A DNA stretch of 55,771 bases from an uncultured Pelagibacteraceae bacterium (GTDB lineage: Bacteria > Pseudomonadota > Alphaproteobacteria > Pelagibacterales > Pelagibacteraceae). Made by a program: the position numbers and the translations under genes. A model generated the notes under the pieces. That model had not been told where the DNA came from. It ran no database searches and saw nothing but the letters and a program-made list of their open reading frames with translations. This document shows, piece after piece, positions 30,897-40,475 of the stretch. The stretch spans positions 1-55,771 of the forward strand of contig CACHCH010000007.1 of the NCBI GenBank assembly GCA_902578255.1, given 5' to 3'. The number at the start of each line of letters is the position of its first letter. Within the stretch, counting starts at the first letter, position 1.

Positions 30897-31938
30897 ATCT
30901 ACTAACTTATCTTTAGACCAATTTATTAATTTGGCACTTTATGATAAAAATTCCGGCTATTACATGAAGCAAAATCCCTTCGGTAAGGAAGGTGATTTCA
31001 TCACAGCTCCAAATATCACAAGACTTTTTTCAGAAATTATAACTATTTGGTTAATTACTTTTTTAAAGAGTTTAGGCTCACCAAAGAAGTTTAATTTAAT
31101 TGAGTTAGGTGCTGGAAACGGTGAAATGATTAAAGTGATTTATGAAACATTAAAGAATTTTCCAGAGCATTTTAATTCTTGTAATTTTATGATTCACGAA
31201 AAAAGTCAATATCTAATAGAACTACAGAAAAAAAATCTTAAAAGTGAGAAGATCACTTGGGTTCAAGATTTAGAGGAAAATTACACCGATCCAACTATTT
31301 TTCTAGCAAACGAATTTTTTGATGCCTTGCCAATAAAACAGTTTTTTAAAAGACAAGATGACTGGTATGAAAAATTTGTAGATCTTACAAATCCTAAAGA
31401 TGCAAAATTTAACGAGGTTAAGTCAAATATTAAATTAACTGAGAAAAAATTAAATTTTGAAATTTCAAAAGAGCAAAATGTAATTGAATATTCTCCCAAT
31501 GCTTTCAAATATTTAAAGATTATTGGCAATATAATAGAAAAAAATGAAGGTGGAATACTAATCATAGATTATGGTTACTTAAATCAAAAAATGCAGGATA
31601 CTCTTCAAGCAGTGAATAATCATAAATACTCAAACATATTAGAAAATATTGGTGAGTCTGATATTACATACAATGTCAACTTTAATTTATTTCAAAAATT
31701 TATTAATCAATATAAAAACTTAGACACACTTGTAACAACTCAAAAAAAATTCTTGACAAGTATGGGAATTCTTCAGAGAGCTGAGATTGTAAGTAAGGAT
31801 ATAGCTTTTTCAAAAAAAGCAGACTTATTTTATAGAATAAGACGACTAATAGATGAAAAGCAGATGGGTGAATTGTTTAAAGTTATGCTTATAAAAACTA
31901 AAAATAATAAATTCCAAACAGGATTTCAGAGTGATTAA
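30883..31938 (+). CDS. SAM-dependent methyltransferase, MidA/NDUFAF7 family
   Basis: The 351-residue protein matches the DUF185/COG1565 family, whose mitochondrial member NDUFAF7 methylates an arginine of complex I subunit NDUFS2. Features: LYDKNSGYYMKQNPFGKEGDFITAPNI (pieces, near 19-45), the SAM motif LIELGAGNGEMIKVI (near 73-87), FLANEFFDALPIKQF, IDYGYLN, and TSMGILQRAE near the end. The role in complex I assembly here is inferred from the family. It starts inside lgt and ends 8 bases into pgeF, so the three genes are translationally linked. Confidence 0.9.
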   Translation: MKINKSTNLSLDQFINLALYDKNSGYYMKQNPFGKEGDFITAPNITRLFSEIITIWLITFLKSLGSPKKFNLIELGAGNGEMIKVIYETLKNFPEHFNSCNFMIHEKSQYLIELQKKNLKSEKITWVQDLEENYTDPTIFLANEFFDALPIKQFFKRQDDWYEKFVDLTNPKDAKFNEVKSNIKLTEKKLNFEISKEQNVIEYSPNAFKYLKIIGNIIEKNEGGILIIDYGYLNQKMQDTLQAVNNHKYSNILENIGESDITYNVNFNLFQKFINQYKNLDTLVTTQKKFLTSMGILQRAEIVSKDIAFSKKADLFYRIRRLIDEKQMGELFKVMLIKTKNNKFQTGFQSD

Positions 31939-32689
31939 ATCCAAAAAACTTTCAAAGATAAAAAAATTAAAACATGGCTTTTTTAATAGCAAAGGTGGTA
32001 TTTCAAAAAATATTTATAAAAGTCTTAATTGTGGACCAGGGTCAAAAGATAAACCAAGTAATGTTAGAAAAAATCTAGAACTAGTAAGAAAAAAAATAAA
32101 AAACTCTGCTAGAGATATTTTTTTACTTAACCAAATACATAGTAATAAATTTATATATGTTGATGAAAAATATCAATTTAAATCAAAACCAAAAGTAGAT
32201 GCAGTAATCACTAATCAAAAAAACTTACCAATTGCTATTCTGACTGCAGACTGTGTGCCAATTCTGATTTATGATAGCAAAAGAAAAATAATTGCAGCAA
32301 TTCATGCTGGCTGGAAAGGAGCATACAAAGGAATAGTTGATAAAGTTATCAAATTTATGATTAAAAAAGGATCTAAGCCAAAAAATATTACTGCTGTAAT
32401 AGGCCCTTCTATTTCAATTAATAACTATGAAGTCCAAAACGACTTCAAAAATAAATTTTTAAAAAGAGACAGAAGAAACAAAATTTTTTTTAGAATAAAG
32501 CATAAAAAGTTATATTTTGATTTATCAAAATACGTAAAATCAATACTTTTAAAGAATAAGTTAAAAAAAATTGAAAAAATTAAAATCGATACATTTGATT
32601 TTAGGAATAAATTCTTCAGTGCAAGAAGAGCTTTAAGTTTAAAACATGATGATTATGGTAGAAATATTTCAATAATTATGCTTTATTAA
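31931..32689 (+). CDS. pgeF: Laccase-domain purine nucleoside phosphorylase / peptidoglycan editing factor PgeF
   Basis: The 252-residue protein is of the YfiH/COG1496 family. The zinc ligands of the fused active site are visible: His in [10 protein letters not shown], Cys in [10 protein letters not shown] and His in [13 protein letters not shown]. Family members act as adenosine/purine nucleoside phosphorylases, and PgeF in E. coli affects peptidoglycan composition. It starts with GTG at 31931, inside the preceding methyltransferase gene. Very Lys-rich. It ends 11 bases before prs. Confidence 0.9.
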   Translation: MIKSKKLSKIKKLKHGFFNSKGGISKNIYKSLNCGPGSKDKPSNVRKNLELVRKKIKNSARDIFLLNQIHSNKFIYVDEKYQFKSKPKVDAVITNQKNLPIAILTADCVPILIYDSKRKIIAAIHAGWKGAYKGIVDKVIKFMIKKGSKPKNITAVIGPSISINNYEVQNDFKNKFLKRDRRNKIFFRIKHKKLYFDLSKYVKSILLKNKLKKIEKIKIDTFDFRNKFFSARRALSLKHDDYGRNISIIMLY

Positions 32690-32700
32690 GCTCATTTCAA

Positions 32701-33633
32701 ATGAAATTATTATCAGGAACTAGCAACAAGCCTTTAAGTAAAGATATTGCTAAATTCTTAAAATCAAAACTAGTTAATTCAAGCATTAGAAATTTCGCGG
32801 ATGGTGAAATTTATATTGAATTAAATGAAAACATTAGAGGTAATAGTATTTTTATTATTCAGTCTATTTCATCTCCTGCTAACGACAACTTGATGGAACT
32901 TTTGTTATGTATAGATGCTTTAAAAAGATCATCTGCTAAAAATATAACAGCTGTTATTCCATACTTTGGTTATGCTAGACAAGATAGAAAAGTGGTTCCT
33001 AGAACATCTATTTCAGCAAAACTTGTTTCAAATTTAATTACAAAAGCTGGAGCAGACAGAGTGGTGACAGTTGATTTACATGCAGGCCAAATTCAAGGTT
33101 TTTTTGATATTCCAGTCGACAACCTATTTTCAACACCCATTTTTGCAAGACATGTAAAAAAAAATATTAAAAGTAAAAATATTGTGTGTGTTGCACCTGA
33201 TGTAGGTGGTACCGAGAGAGCTAGAGCACTTGGAAAAATTTTAAATGTTGGTCTTGCAATTGTTGATAAAAGAAGACCAAAACCTGGTCAATCTCAAGTA
33301 ATGAATATCATTGGAGAAGTCAAAGGTAAAACTTGTATAATAGTAGATGATATCATTGACTCAGGCGGAACTATAGTTAATGCAGCTAAAGCCTTGAAGA
33401 ACCGAGGCGCAAAAGAAGTCTATGTTTATATCACTCACGGTGTTTTAAGTGGAGAAGCTATAAAAAAAATAAAAAATTCAGTAATTAAAAATTTAGTAAT
33501 CACAGATACAATTGATAACAAAAACAAAACCAAGAGCGCTAAAAACATTGAAGTTCTGTCTATTTCAGCCTTGATGGGTGAGGCTATTAAAAGAATATCA
33601 AACTCAACGTCTGTTTCTGATTTATTTAAATAA
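32701..33633 (+). CDS. prs: Ribose-phosphate pyrophosphokinase
   Basis: Makes PRPP from ribose-5-phosphate and ATP for nucleotide, His, Trp and NAD synthesis. The 310-residue protein is of class [27 protein letters not shown], the PRPP-synthase signature [12 protein letters not shown] (near 127), [12 protein letters not shown] (flexible catalytic loop) and the PRPP-binding loop [13 protein letters not shown] (near 216-228). ATG at 32701. It is followed by rplY after 48 bases. The prs-rplY-pth-ychF order is common in alphaproteobacteria. Confidence 0.97.
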   Translation: MKLLSGTSNKPLSKDIAKFLKSKLVNSSIRNFADGEIYIELNENIRGNSIFIIQSISSPANDNLMELLLCIDALKRSSAKNITAVIPYFGYARQDRKVVPRTSISAKLVSNLITKAGADRVVTVDLHAGQIQGFFDIPVDNLFSTPIFARHVKKNIKSKNIVCVAPDVGGTERARALGKILNVGLAIVDKRRPKPGQSQVMNIIGEVKGKTCIIVDDIIDSGGTIVNAAKALKNRGAKEVYVYITHGVLSGEAIKKIKNSVIKNLVITDTIDNKNKTKSAKNIEVLSISALMGEAIKRISNSTSVSDLFK

Positions 33634-33636
33634 TTA

Positions 33637-33677
33637 CCTTGAGTTATTAAGGATCTTGAGCTAAAAACCCTCCTTGA
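33637..33677 (+). promoter_or_regulatory. Leader with two mutually exclusive hairpins before rplY
   Basis: CCTTGA (33637-33642) can pair with TTAAGG (33647-33652) around a GTTA tetraloop. Alternatively TTAAGGA (33647-33653) can pair with TCCTTGA (33671-33677), close to the rplY ATG at 33682. Both use the same strand, so they exclude each other. CTTGA occurs three times at 17-18-base spacing (33638, 33655, 33673). No U tract follows, so it is not an intrinsic terminator. Whether it regulates L25 is unknown. Confidence 0.3.
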
Positions 33678-33681
33678 TTTT

Positions 33682-34395
33682 ATGAATACTATAAAAGCTA
33701 ATATTAGAGATACTAAAACTAAAGGTGAACTAAGCTCCCTAAGAGACAACGGGAATGTGCCTGCTATAATTTATGGTGGTGAGGCTCAAAATGAAAAAGT
33801 AGCAATTTCAAAAAAATTATTAAAATCATTAATTGAAAAAGAAAATTTTTTATCAAACATTATTGTTTTAAATGTTGATGGAAAAACACAAAATGTTCTT
33901 CCCAAAGAAATAAAATATGACATTATAACAGATGAACCTATTCACGTAGATTTCTTAAGAGTGGTTCCGGGTGTTAGGATTAAAATTGAAGTTCCAGTTA
34001 GATTCATTAACCACGAAAGCTCACCAGGACTTAAAAGGGGTGGGGTATTAAACATTGTTAGAAGAAAAGTTGAACTGAAATGTCCAAGCGAGAAAATTCC
34101 TGAAAATCTTGTAATAGATTTGGATGGGATTGATATTGGTGAGAGTTTCAAAATTTCATCCATAAGCTTGGATAAAGAAGTAAGTCCTACTATTCAAGGA
34201 AGAGACTTTGTTATTGCAACTTTAGCGGCTCCAACTGTAATGAAAGAACCTGAAAAACCAGCAGAAGCAGAAGCAGCTGAGGGCGAGGAAGGAGCAGCAG
34301 GAGCAGAAGCTGCCCCTGCAGATGGTGATAAGCCTGTAGCTGAAGGTGATAAAAAAGAAGGTGAAGATAAAAAGCCTGCTGAAGAAAAAAAATAA
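33682..34395 (+). CDS. rplY: 50S ribosomal protein L25 / general stress protein Ctc
   Basis: Binds 5S rRNA in the large subunit. The 237-residue long (Ctc) form has an N-terminal L25 domain 1-92 (TKGELSSLRDNGNVPAIIYGG; PIHVDFLRV) and the C-terminal TL5-type beta domain to about 190 (VPVRFINHESSPGLKRGGVLN, split). The tail after residue 190 is a low-complexity run of Ala, Glu, Gly and Lys, ending KKPAEEKK. The DNA for this tail is visibly richer in G+C and in GCA/GAA triplets than its surroundings. ATG at 33682, 48 bases after prs. Confidence 0.95.
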   Translation: MNTIKANIRDTKTKGELSSLRDNGNVPAIIYGGEAQNEKVAISKKLLKSLIEKENFLSNIIVLNVDGKTQNVLPKEIKYDIITDEPIHVDFLRVVPGVRIKIEVPVRFINHESSPGLKRGGVLNIVRRKVELKCPSEKIPENLVIDLDGIDIGESFKISSISLDKEVSPTIQGRDFVIATLAAPTVMKEPEKPAEAEAAEGEEGAAGAEAAPADGDKPVAEGDKKEGEDKKPAEEKK

Positions 34396-34435
34396 GTTAT
34401 CAAAATTGAAATTTACGTCACACTAAAATCCATTT

Positions 34436-34996
34436 ATGCTTTTATTTGTAGGTTTAGGAAACCCAACTCCAGATAGTGAAAATAACAGACATAATGTCGG
34501 TTTCAAAATAATCGACTCTATTAATAAAAGATTTAGCTTATCAAAACAAAAACCCAAGTTTAAGGGGCTACTTACTACTGGCAATATTGCAGATCAAAAA
34601 ATTTATGCCATCAAGCCATTAACTTTTATGAATAATTCTGGAATATGTATTCGAGAACTTATTGAATATTTTAAAATTGATGCTGAAGATGTAATTGTTT
34701 TTCACGATGATTTAGATGTTGAATTTGGAAAAATTAAAGCAAAGTTTGGAGGATCAAGTGCAGGACATAACGGTATAGCATCTATTGATAAATTTATCGG
34801 TAAGGATTATTCAAGAGTAAGAGTAGGAATTGGTAAACCAAAAGAAAATATGGAAGTAAGCGATTATGTTTTACAAAATTTTGATGAGGATGAAATGTTG
34901 GGGTTAGAAAAAATTACAAATGATATTACAGACTCTATTTCGATATTGGTAAATAAAAAATTAGATTTATTTTCAAGTACAGTTAATAATAACTAA
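34436..34996 (+). CDS. pth: Peptidyl-tRNA hydrolase
   Basis: Releases tRNA from stalled peptidyl-tRNA. The 186-residue protein has FVGLGNPTPDSENNRHNVGF (split; Asn and catalytic His in the HN pair near 22), KPLTFMNNSG, VFHDDLDVEFGKIKAKFGGSSAGHNG (pieces; catalytic Asp near 96) and RVRVGIGKP. All known active-site residues are present. ATG at 34436, 40 bases after rplY; the stop shares a base with the ychF start (34996). Confidence 0.97.
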   Translation: MLLFVGLGNPTPDSENNRHNVGFKIIDSINKRFSLSKQKPKFKGLLTTGNIADQKIYAIKPLTFMNNSGICIRELIEYFKIDAEDVIVFHDDLDVEFGKIKAKFGGSSAGHNGIASIDKFIGKDYSRVRVGIGKPKENMEVSDYVLQNFDEDEMLGLEKITNDITDSISILVNKKLDLFSSTVNNN

Positions 34997-36069
34997 TGAG
35001 TTTTAAATGTGGAATAGTTGGTTTGCCCAATGTTGGTAAATCTACTTTATTCAACGCACTCACAAATTCGAGTAAAGCTCAGGCTGCAAACTTTCCCTTT
35101 TGCACAATAGACCCTAATGTAGGCGTAGTTCCTGTTCCAGACGAGCGACTTGAAAAATTATCCAGAGTTTCTAATTCAAAAAAAACAATTAACACCACTA
35201 TTTCGTTTGTTGATATAGCCGGCCTAGTAAAAGGTGCCTCAAAAGGTGAAGGTTTAGGAAATAAATTTCTTTCTCATATTAGAGAAGTCGATGCTGTAAT
35301 TCATATGATTAGATGCTTTGATTCTGATGATATTCAAAACGTAAACCCAACCGTTGATCCCATTAGAGATTTGGAAATTATTGAGACAGAAATGATGCTT
35401 GCAGATTTAGAGTCTATACAAAAAAGGTTAGAAAAAAATAACAAAAAAAATGTAGACAAGGAGCAACTCAAAATTTTAGAAATTGCATTAGACTGCATAA
35501 ATAATGATAAAGATATATCTGTTCTTAAATCTGAATTTGACACAAAACAGTTAAATCAAAGTGGATTATTATCTATTAAGCCTAAGATATTTGTTTGTAA
35601 TGTTGATGAACAAAGTGTGAAGGAAGGTAATAGTTATACAAATGCTTTCATTAAAAAATATGGAACAGAAAATACTTTAATAGTTTCAGCTGACATTGAA
35701 AATCAAATAAATGAATTAGAAAACGAAGAAAAAAAAAATTATATGAATATGATAGGCTTAAAAGATACTGGATTAAGCATGCTGATCCAAAAAGGATATA
35801 AAATTTTAGAACTTGATACTTATTTTACATCTGGTCCAGAAGAAACCAGGGCTTGGACAATTCAAAAGAATTGTACTGCTCCAAAGGCTGCTGGCGAGAT
35901 TCATACAGATTTTGAAAAAGGATTTATAAGAGCAGAAACGATTTCCTATGACGATTTTGTTGAAAATGACGGTTGGGTTAATTCTAAAACTAATGGAAAA
36001 ATGAGGTTAGAGGGTAAGGATTATATTGTAAAAGATGGAGATGTCTTAAACTTCCGATTTAACACGTGA
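34996..36069 (+). CDS. ychF: Redox-regulated ATPase YchF (Obg-like)
   Basis: Ribosome-associated P-loop NTPase of the Obg family that prefers ATP. The 357-residue protein has G1 GLPNVGKSTLFNAL (near 8-21), FPFCTIDPNVGVV, G3 FVDIAGLVKGASKGEGLGNKFL (pieces), a helical domain with a coiled coil (near 130-200), and a C-terminal TGS domain with TYFTSGPEETRAW and HTDFEKGFIRAE. ATG at 34996, overlapping pth by one base. The 3' end overlaps convergent petC by 24 bases. Confidence 0.97.
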   Translation: MSFKCGIVGLPNVGKSTLFNALTNSSKAQAANFPFCTIDPNVGVVPVPDERLEKLSRVSNSKKTINTTISFVDIAGLVKGASKGEGLGNKFLSHIREVDAVIHMIRCFDSDDIQNVNPTVDPIRDLEIIETEMMLADLESIQKRLEKNNKKNVDKEQLKILEIALDCINNDKDISVLKSEFDTKQLNQSGLLSIKPKIFVCNVDEQSVKEGNSYTNAFIKKYGTENTLIVSADIENQINELENEEKKNYMNMIGLKDTGLSMLIQKGYKILELDTYFTSGPEETRAWTIQKNCTAPKAAGEIHTDFEKGFIRAETISYDDFVENDGWVNSKTNGKMRLEGKDYIVKDGDVLNFRFNT

Positions 36070-36825
36070 CCAAATTCTCTTCATACTGAAATAAACAAGT
36101 ATTGTTAAAATTATAAGATAAACGATAGCCTTAAAGCCCATTTGATGTCTAGCTTCTAAACTTGGTTCTGCTGCCCACATTAAGAAAGTAGTTACATCTT
36201 TTGACATTTGCTCAACGCTTGGATTCGTTCCATCTGAATATTCAATAATTCCGTCTGATAGAGGTGCTGACATTTTAATTTTATTACCATACATATATTT
36301 ATTGTAATGAACACCTTCATCTAAAACCATTCCACTCGGAGCTTCTTCATAACCCTGCAATAAAGAATATATGTAATCTACACCACCTCCTCTAGCTTTA
36401 ACCAATACTGACATATCTGGAGGATATGCACCACCATTGGCTGCTTCAGCTGCCTTAACATTTTCATAAGGCATCACAAATTTATCAGATAATTTTCCTG
36501 GTCGTTGAAACATTTCACCATCAGCATTTGGCCCATCAGTTACCTCAAACGATGCAGCAATCGCTTTTGCTTGAGCTACTGAGAATTCTGGCCCACCCTT
36601 TTCGGATAAATTTCTATAACTTAGGTATTTCATTGAATGACATGCTGCACAAACTTCTGTGTAGACTTGATAACCTCTTTGGAGTGAGGCTCTATCAAAT
36701 TTTCCAAATAGACCTTTGAAGGTCCAGTCAGTTTTTAAATACTCAACTTTTTCTGCAGAAATTGCAAAAAAACTGGATACACAAAACAATATTGTTACTG
36801 AAAATAGTTTAAGAATGTTTTTCAC
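36046..36825 (-). CDS. petC: Cytochrome c1 (bc1 complex)
   Basis: Carries electrons from the Rieske centre to cytochrome c. The 259-residue protein has a Sec signal peptide (1-24, ending FFAISAEK), the heme c site C59-A-A-C62-H63 in EVCAACHSMKYLSYRNL, PNADGEMFQRPGKLSD, YPPDMSVLVKARGGG, a Met ligand candidate in KMSAPL, and one C-terminal membrane anchor (FKAIVYLIILTILVYFSMKRIW). ATG at 36825 touches the petB stop. Last gene of petABC. Confidence 0.97.
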   Translation of the reverse strand: MKNILKLFSVTILFCVSSFFAISAEKVEYLKTDWTFKGLFGKFDRASLQRGYQVYTEVCAACHSMKYLSYRNLSEKGGPEFSVAQAKAIAASFEVTDGPNADGEMFQRPGKLSDKFVMPYENVKAAEAANGGAYPPDMSVLVKARGGGVDYIYSLLQGYEEAPSGMVLDEGVHYNKYMYGNKIKMSAPLSDGIIEYSDGTNPSVEQMSKDVTTFLMWAAEPSLEARHQMGFKAIVYLIILTILVYFSMKRIWSRVKSEV

Positions 36826-38087
36826 TATTCTAATTTACTTTCCTTTTTTTTAGCCATTGCTATATTGGGCGATCCTCCCAGCACGGGTTCAGTAATACTT
36901 AATGGTAAAGGTATAGTCCTTTCCTTTAATCCTAGTACTGGTAAAATAACTAAAAAATGAAGGAAATAATAAGCTGTTGCAACTCTTGCGATCAATAAGT
37001 ATAGCCCTTCAGCAGGCATTGCGCCCACATAACCTAATATTAAAACGTCAGCAACTAATATCCAATAAAATTGCTTATAGAGGGGTCTAAATACTGCAGA
37101 TCTTATTTTTGAGGTATCTAGCCAAGGTAAAACAGCTAAAATTAAAATCGCAGACAACATAGCTACAACACCAAGCAACTTGTCAGGGACTGATCTTAAA
37201 ATTGCATAAAAAGGTAAGAGATACCATTCTGGTACAATGTGTGCTGGTGTTACTAAGGGATTGGCTTCTATATAATTATCAGCATGCCCTAGAATATTAG
37301 GCGCGTAGAATACAAAAAAAGCAAATACAATCATAAACATCAATAATGCAAATCCATCTTTAATTACGATGTAAGGATGAAATGGAACGGTATCTTTTGA
37401 TGGTTTTTTAACGTCAATTCCAACAGGATTATTGTTACCAGGAACATGTAATGCCCAAATGTGTAAAACTACTAATCCTAAAATTAAAAAAGGTATCAAG
37501 TAATGTAAAGTAAAAAATCTAGTTAAAGTTGGATTATCTACAGAATATCCTCCCCATAACCAAGTCACTACTCCCTCTCCAACAAATGGGATAGCACTAA
37601 ATAAATTTGTAATTACAGTCGCTCCCCAGAAACTCATTTGTCCCCATGGTAAAACATAACCCATGAAAGCAGCTGCCATCATCAATAAATAAATAATTAT
37701 TCCTATAATCCAAATTATTTCTCTTGGAGATTTATATGATCCATAAAACAAAGATCTAAAAATATGAATATAAACTGCTAAAAAAAACATAGAAGCACCA
37801 TTTGCATGAATATATCTAATTAACCAACCATAGTTTACGTCTCTCATAATATGTTCAACACTTTCAAATGCCATATCTGCATGAGCGATATAATGCATTG
37901 CCAAGACTAAGCCTGTAACAATTTGAGTAATTAGGCAAAATGTTAAAATTCCACCAAATGTCCACCAATAGTTCAAATTTTTTGGAGTGGGATAATCAGT
38001 TAAGTGATTTGCTAAAGTAAGTAATGGCAATCTATCATTGAACCATTTGCCTGCTCTTGACTTGGGTGTGTATTCGTGATCACTCAT
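36825..38087 (-). CDS. petB: Cytochrome b (bc1 complex)
   Basis: Quinol-oxidising and quinone-reducing membrane core of complex III. The 420-residue protein has eight membrane helices, heme-ligand histidines in [13 protein letters not shown] and HANGASMFF segments ([28 protein letters not shown]) and in [20 protein letters not shown], the Qo motif [14 protein letters not shown], and [21 protein letters not shown]. Length is usual for alphaproteobacteria. ATG at 38087, 5 bases after petA. The stop shares a base with the petC start. Confidence 0.98.
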   Translation of the reverse strand: MSDHEYTPKSRAGKWFNDRLPLLTLANHLTDYPTPKNLNYWWTFGGILTFCLITQIVTGLVLAMHYIAHADMAFESVEHIMRDVNYGWLIRYIHANGASMFFLAVYIHIFRSLFYGSYKSPREIIWIIGIIIYLLMMAAAFMGYVLPWGQMSFWGATVITNLFSAIPFVGEGVVTWLWGGYSVDNPTLTRFFTLHYLIPFLILGLVVLHIWALHVPGNNNPVGIDVKKPSKDTVPFHPYIVIKDGFALLMFMIVFAFFVFYAPNILGHADNYIEANPLVTPAHIVPEWYLLPFYAILRSVPDKLLGVVAMLSAILILAVLPWLDTSKIRSAVFRPLYKQFYWILVADVLILGYVGAMPAEGLYLLIARVATAYYFLHFLVILPVLGLKERTIPLPLSITEPVLGGSPNIAMAKKKESKLE

Positions 38088-38092
38088 ATGTT

Positions 38093-38602
38093 CTATCCAA
38101 TTTTAATTGTGTTAGCATTTACAAATTCATACTTTGGAACTTCCATGTTCCATGGTGCTGGGCCTTTTCTAATTCTTCCAGATGTATCATAATGCGAACC
38201 ATGACAAGGACAAAACCATCCATCATAATCCCCTTTATCATTTAAAGGTACACATCCCAGATGAGTACATACACCTAACATCACTAACCATTCAGGATTT
38301 TTTGCTCTGTCTTCATCTTTTTCTGGGTGTATCAAATCTTCCATTTTAACAGACCTCGCTACATCTATTTCCTCTTGAGTTCGTCTTCTTATAAAAACTG
38401 GTTTTCCTCTCCATAAAACAGTAATTGTATTACCCGGTTTCAAAGAACTAACATCAACCTCAGTGCTAGCCAACGCCTTTACAGACGCATCAGGATTCAT
38501 TTGGTCAACTAACGGCCAAACAACAGCAGCAGCTCCAACTGCTCCAACAGCATAAGTGGCTGTAAATAAGAAATCTCTTCTTTCAGGTTTTTTGTCTGAC
38601 AC
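38093..38602 (-). CDS. petA: Ubiquinol-cytochrome c reductase Rieske iron-sulfur subunit
   Basis: Takes electrons from quinol at the Qo site. The 169-residue protein has a Tat-like N-terminus ([15 protein letters not shown]) with a single membrane anchor, and the 2Fe-2S ligands C112, H114 (CTHLGC), C131 and H134 (CPCHGSHYD), with the C117-C133 disulfide pair. Start GTG at 38602. It is the first gene of petABC, with a 91-base divergent spacer to trmL. A marR-ompR pair like Rhodobacter petPR lies about 8 kb away in this window. Confidence 0.97.
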   Translation of the reverse strand: MSDKKPERRDFLFTATYAVGAVGAAAVVWPLVDQMNPDASVKALASTEVDVSSLKPGNTITVLWRGKPVFIRRRTQEEIDVARSVKMEDLIHPEKDEDRAKNPEWLVMLGVCTHLGCVPLNDKGDYDGWFCPCHGSHYDTSGRIRKGPAPWNMEVPKYEFVNANTIKIG

Positions 38603-38693
38603 GATTAGTAACTGTTTATATTGTCTGTTTTGATTTAAATTACTTAATATACGAATTCATATAATATAAAATATTAATTTTACTACTGATAGA

Positions 38694-39167
38694 ATGACAC
38701 AGAATTCAACCATTTCAGGGCCAAAAATTGCATTATATGAGCCTGATATTCCACAAAATACTGCAGCAATTATCAGAACTTGTGCCTGTTTAGGTGCGAA
38801 ACTAGAAATTATTGAGCCATGTGGTTTTCTACTTTCAGATAAAAGGTTTAAGAGAGTTGTAATGGACTACATGGACCTTGAACAGATTGAATTTTATCAA
38901 AGCTCTGAGAAATTTTTTGATAAAAAGCAGAATCAGAGAATTGTTTTAATGACAACCAAGGGATCCATATCTTATACTGAATTTAAGTTTAAATCGGATG
39001 ATACAATTTTATTTGGTCGTGAAAGTGCAGGTGTTCCTGAAAAGGTTCACAAACTAATCAAAGATAGATTAAGGATCCCAATGAATGATAAAGTAAGATC
39101 ACTAAATATTGCCTCATCTGTTGCTATAGTGTTGGCAGAAAGTTTAAGACAAATTAAATTAATTTAA
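38694..39167 (+). CDS. trmL: tRNA (cytidine(34)-2'-O)-methyltransferase
   Basis: The 157-residue SPOUT methyltransferase modifies the wobble ribose of tRNA-Leu isoacceptors in known members. Motifs: LYEPDIPQNTAAIIRTCACLGAKLEIIEPCGF (pieces, 14-45), RRVVMDYMDL-like KRVVMDYMDL, ILFGRESAGVPEKVH (knot SAM site) and the C-terminal RIPMNDKVRSLNIASSVAIVLAE (pieces). ATG at 38694. A TATAAT box at 38660-38665 lies in the shared spacer with petABC. It is followed immediately by hemF (adjacent stop and ATG). Confidence 0.94.
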   Translation: MTQNSTISGPKIALYEPDIPQNTAAIIRTCACLGAKLEIIEPCGFLLSDKRFKRVVMDYMDLEQIEFYQSSEKFFDKKQNQRIVLMTTKGSISYTEFKFKSDDTILFGRESAGVPEKVHKLIKDRLRIPMNDKVRSLNIASSVAIVLAESLRQIKLI

Positions 39168-39995
39168 ATGGATACAGACATTAAAAAAGATTTAACAAGT
39201 AATTGGTTTAAACTGTTACAAAATGCGATTTGTGATGACATCGTCAAGCTTGAGAGGAACAAATTTACATTTAAATCTACTTCTTGGAAAAGAAATACTA
39301 AAAAAGATGAGGGAGGTGGAGAATACAGAATTCTAAGCAATGGAAAAATATTTGAAAAAGTGGGTGTAAATTACTCAAAAGTATATGGAAAATTTCCAAA
39401 AAAATTTCAGAAAAATATTCCAGGTGCAGAAAAAGATCCAAGTTTTTGGGCTTCAGGGATATCAATTGTAATGCATATGCAAAATCCTCATATCCCAGCA
39501 ATGCATTTTAATACTAGGTTCATTTGTACAAAAAAGAATTGGTTTGGAGGTGGCATGGATATTACTCCGACTATTAAAGATAAAAATGAAAAGAATAATT
39601 TTCACAAAAAATTAAAACTTATGTGTGACCAACATAATAAAAAATATTATGCAAAATACAAAAAATGGTGTGATGAATATTTTTATTTACCGCATAGAAA
39701 TGAGGCAAGAGGAATAGGTGGTATTTTTTTTGATTATAAAAAAGATAACTTTGAAAAAGATTTTAAATTTGTAAGAGATGTGGGTGTAACATTTCAAATG
39801 TTATTTAATAATATTATAAGAAAAAAAATTTTGAAAAAATGGACTTTAAAAGAAAAGGAGAAACAGTATATTAAAAGAGGTCGTTATGCAGAATTTAACT
39901 TACTGTATGATAGAGGAACAAAATTTGGACTTCAAACAGGTGGTAATGTAGAGGGAATACTAATGTCGTTACCTCCAATTGCAAAATGGAAATAA
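39168..39995 (+). CDS. hemF: Oxygen-dependent coproporphyrinogen III oxidase
   Basis: Converts coproporphyrinogen III to protoporphyrinogen IX with O2. The 275-residue protein has WKRNTKKDEGGGEYRIL, ASGISIVMHMQNPHIPAMHFNTRF (pieces; catalytic-region His and Asn), WFGGGMDITP, KWCDEYFYLPHRNEARGIGGIFFD (pieces), and the C-terminal RGRYAEFNLLYDRGTKFGL plus LMSLPPIAKW. This indicates an aerobic heme route. ATG at 39168 directly follows the trmL stop; greA begins 3 bases after its end. Confidence 0.97.
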   Translation: MDTDIKKDLTSNWFKLLQNAICDDIVKLERNKFTFKSTSWKRNTKKDEGGGEYRILSNGKIFEKVGVNYSKVYGKFPKKFQKNIPGAEKDPSFWASGISIVMHMQNPHIPAMHFNTRFICTKKNWFGGGMDITPTIKDKNEKNNFHKKLKLMCDQHNKKYYAKYKKWCDEYFYLPHRNEARGIGGIFFDYKKDNFEKDFKFVRDVGVTFQMLFNNIIRKKILKKWTLKEKEKQYIKRGRYAEFNLLYDRGTKFGLQTGGNVEGILMSLPPIAKWK

Positions 39996-39998
39996 AAA

Positions 39999-40475
39999 AT
40001 GGATAAAGAACCAATTACACTAAATGGTCTTAACAAATTAAAAGAGGAATTAATTTATTTAAAGGAAAGAAAAAGACCTCAAATAGTAGCTGCAATTGCT
40101 GAAGCTAGATCTCATGGAGATTTAAAAGAAAATGCTGAGTACCATGCTGCAAAAGAAGAACAATCACATAGTGAAGGAAGAATAACAGAGATCAACGACA
40201 TAATTGCGCGAGCAAACGTAATTGATGTAACTAAATTAAATAATGACGGTAAAGTAATTTTTGGTTCTACTGTTTATCTTGAAGATTTAGATACTGGAGA
40301 AAAAATAAATTATAAAATAGTTGGTAAAGATGAGGCTGATTTAAAACAAAAATTAATTTTTTTTCAATCTCCTATCAGTAAGGGTTTAATTGGTAAAAAT
40401 AAAAACGATTTAGTTGAAATTACTACTCCTTCAGGGGTGAAAAATTTTGAGATTAAAGACGTAAAATATATTTAA
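39999..40475 (+). CDS. greA: Transcription elongation factor GreA
   Basis: Rescues backtracked RNA polymerase by stimulating transcript cleavage. The 158-residue protein has the N-terminal coiled coil with the tip acidic residues (EARSHGDLKENAEYHAAKEEQ, split at 35-55), an antiparallel helix IINDIIARANVID-like segment, and the C-terminal FKBP-like domain (GSTVYLEDLDTGEKINYKIVG; ISKGLIGKNKNDLVEI). ATG at 39999. Its TAA shares TTAA (40472-40475) with the stop of the convergent cca gene. Confidence 0.97.
   Translation: MDKEPITLNGLNKLKEELIYLKERKRPQIVAAIAEARSHGDLKENAEYHAAKEEQSHSEGRITEINDIIARANVIDVTKLNNDGKVIFGSTVYLEDLDTGEKINYKIVGKDEADLKQKLIFFQSPISKGLIGKNKNDLVEITTPSGVKNFEIKDVKYI

Noticed and set aside
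33435..33749. 104-codon open frame antisense across the prs/rplY junction
   Set aside because: Covers two conserved genes on the other strand; no family features.
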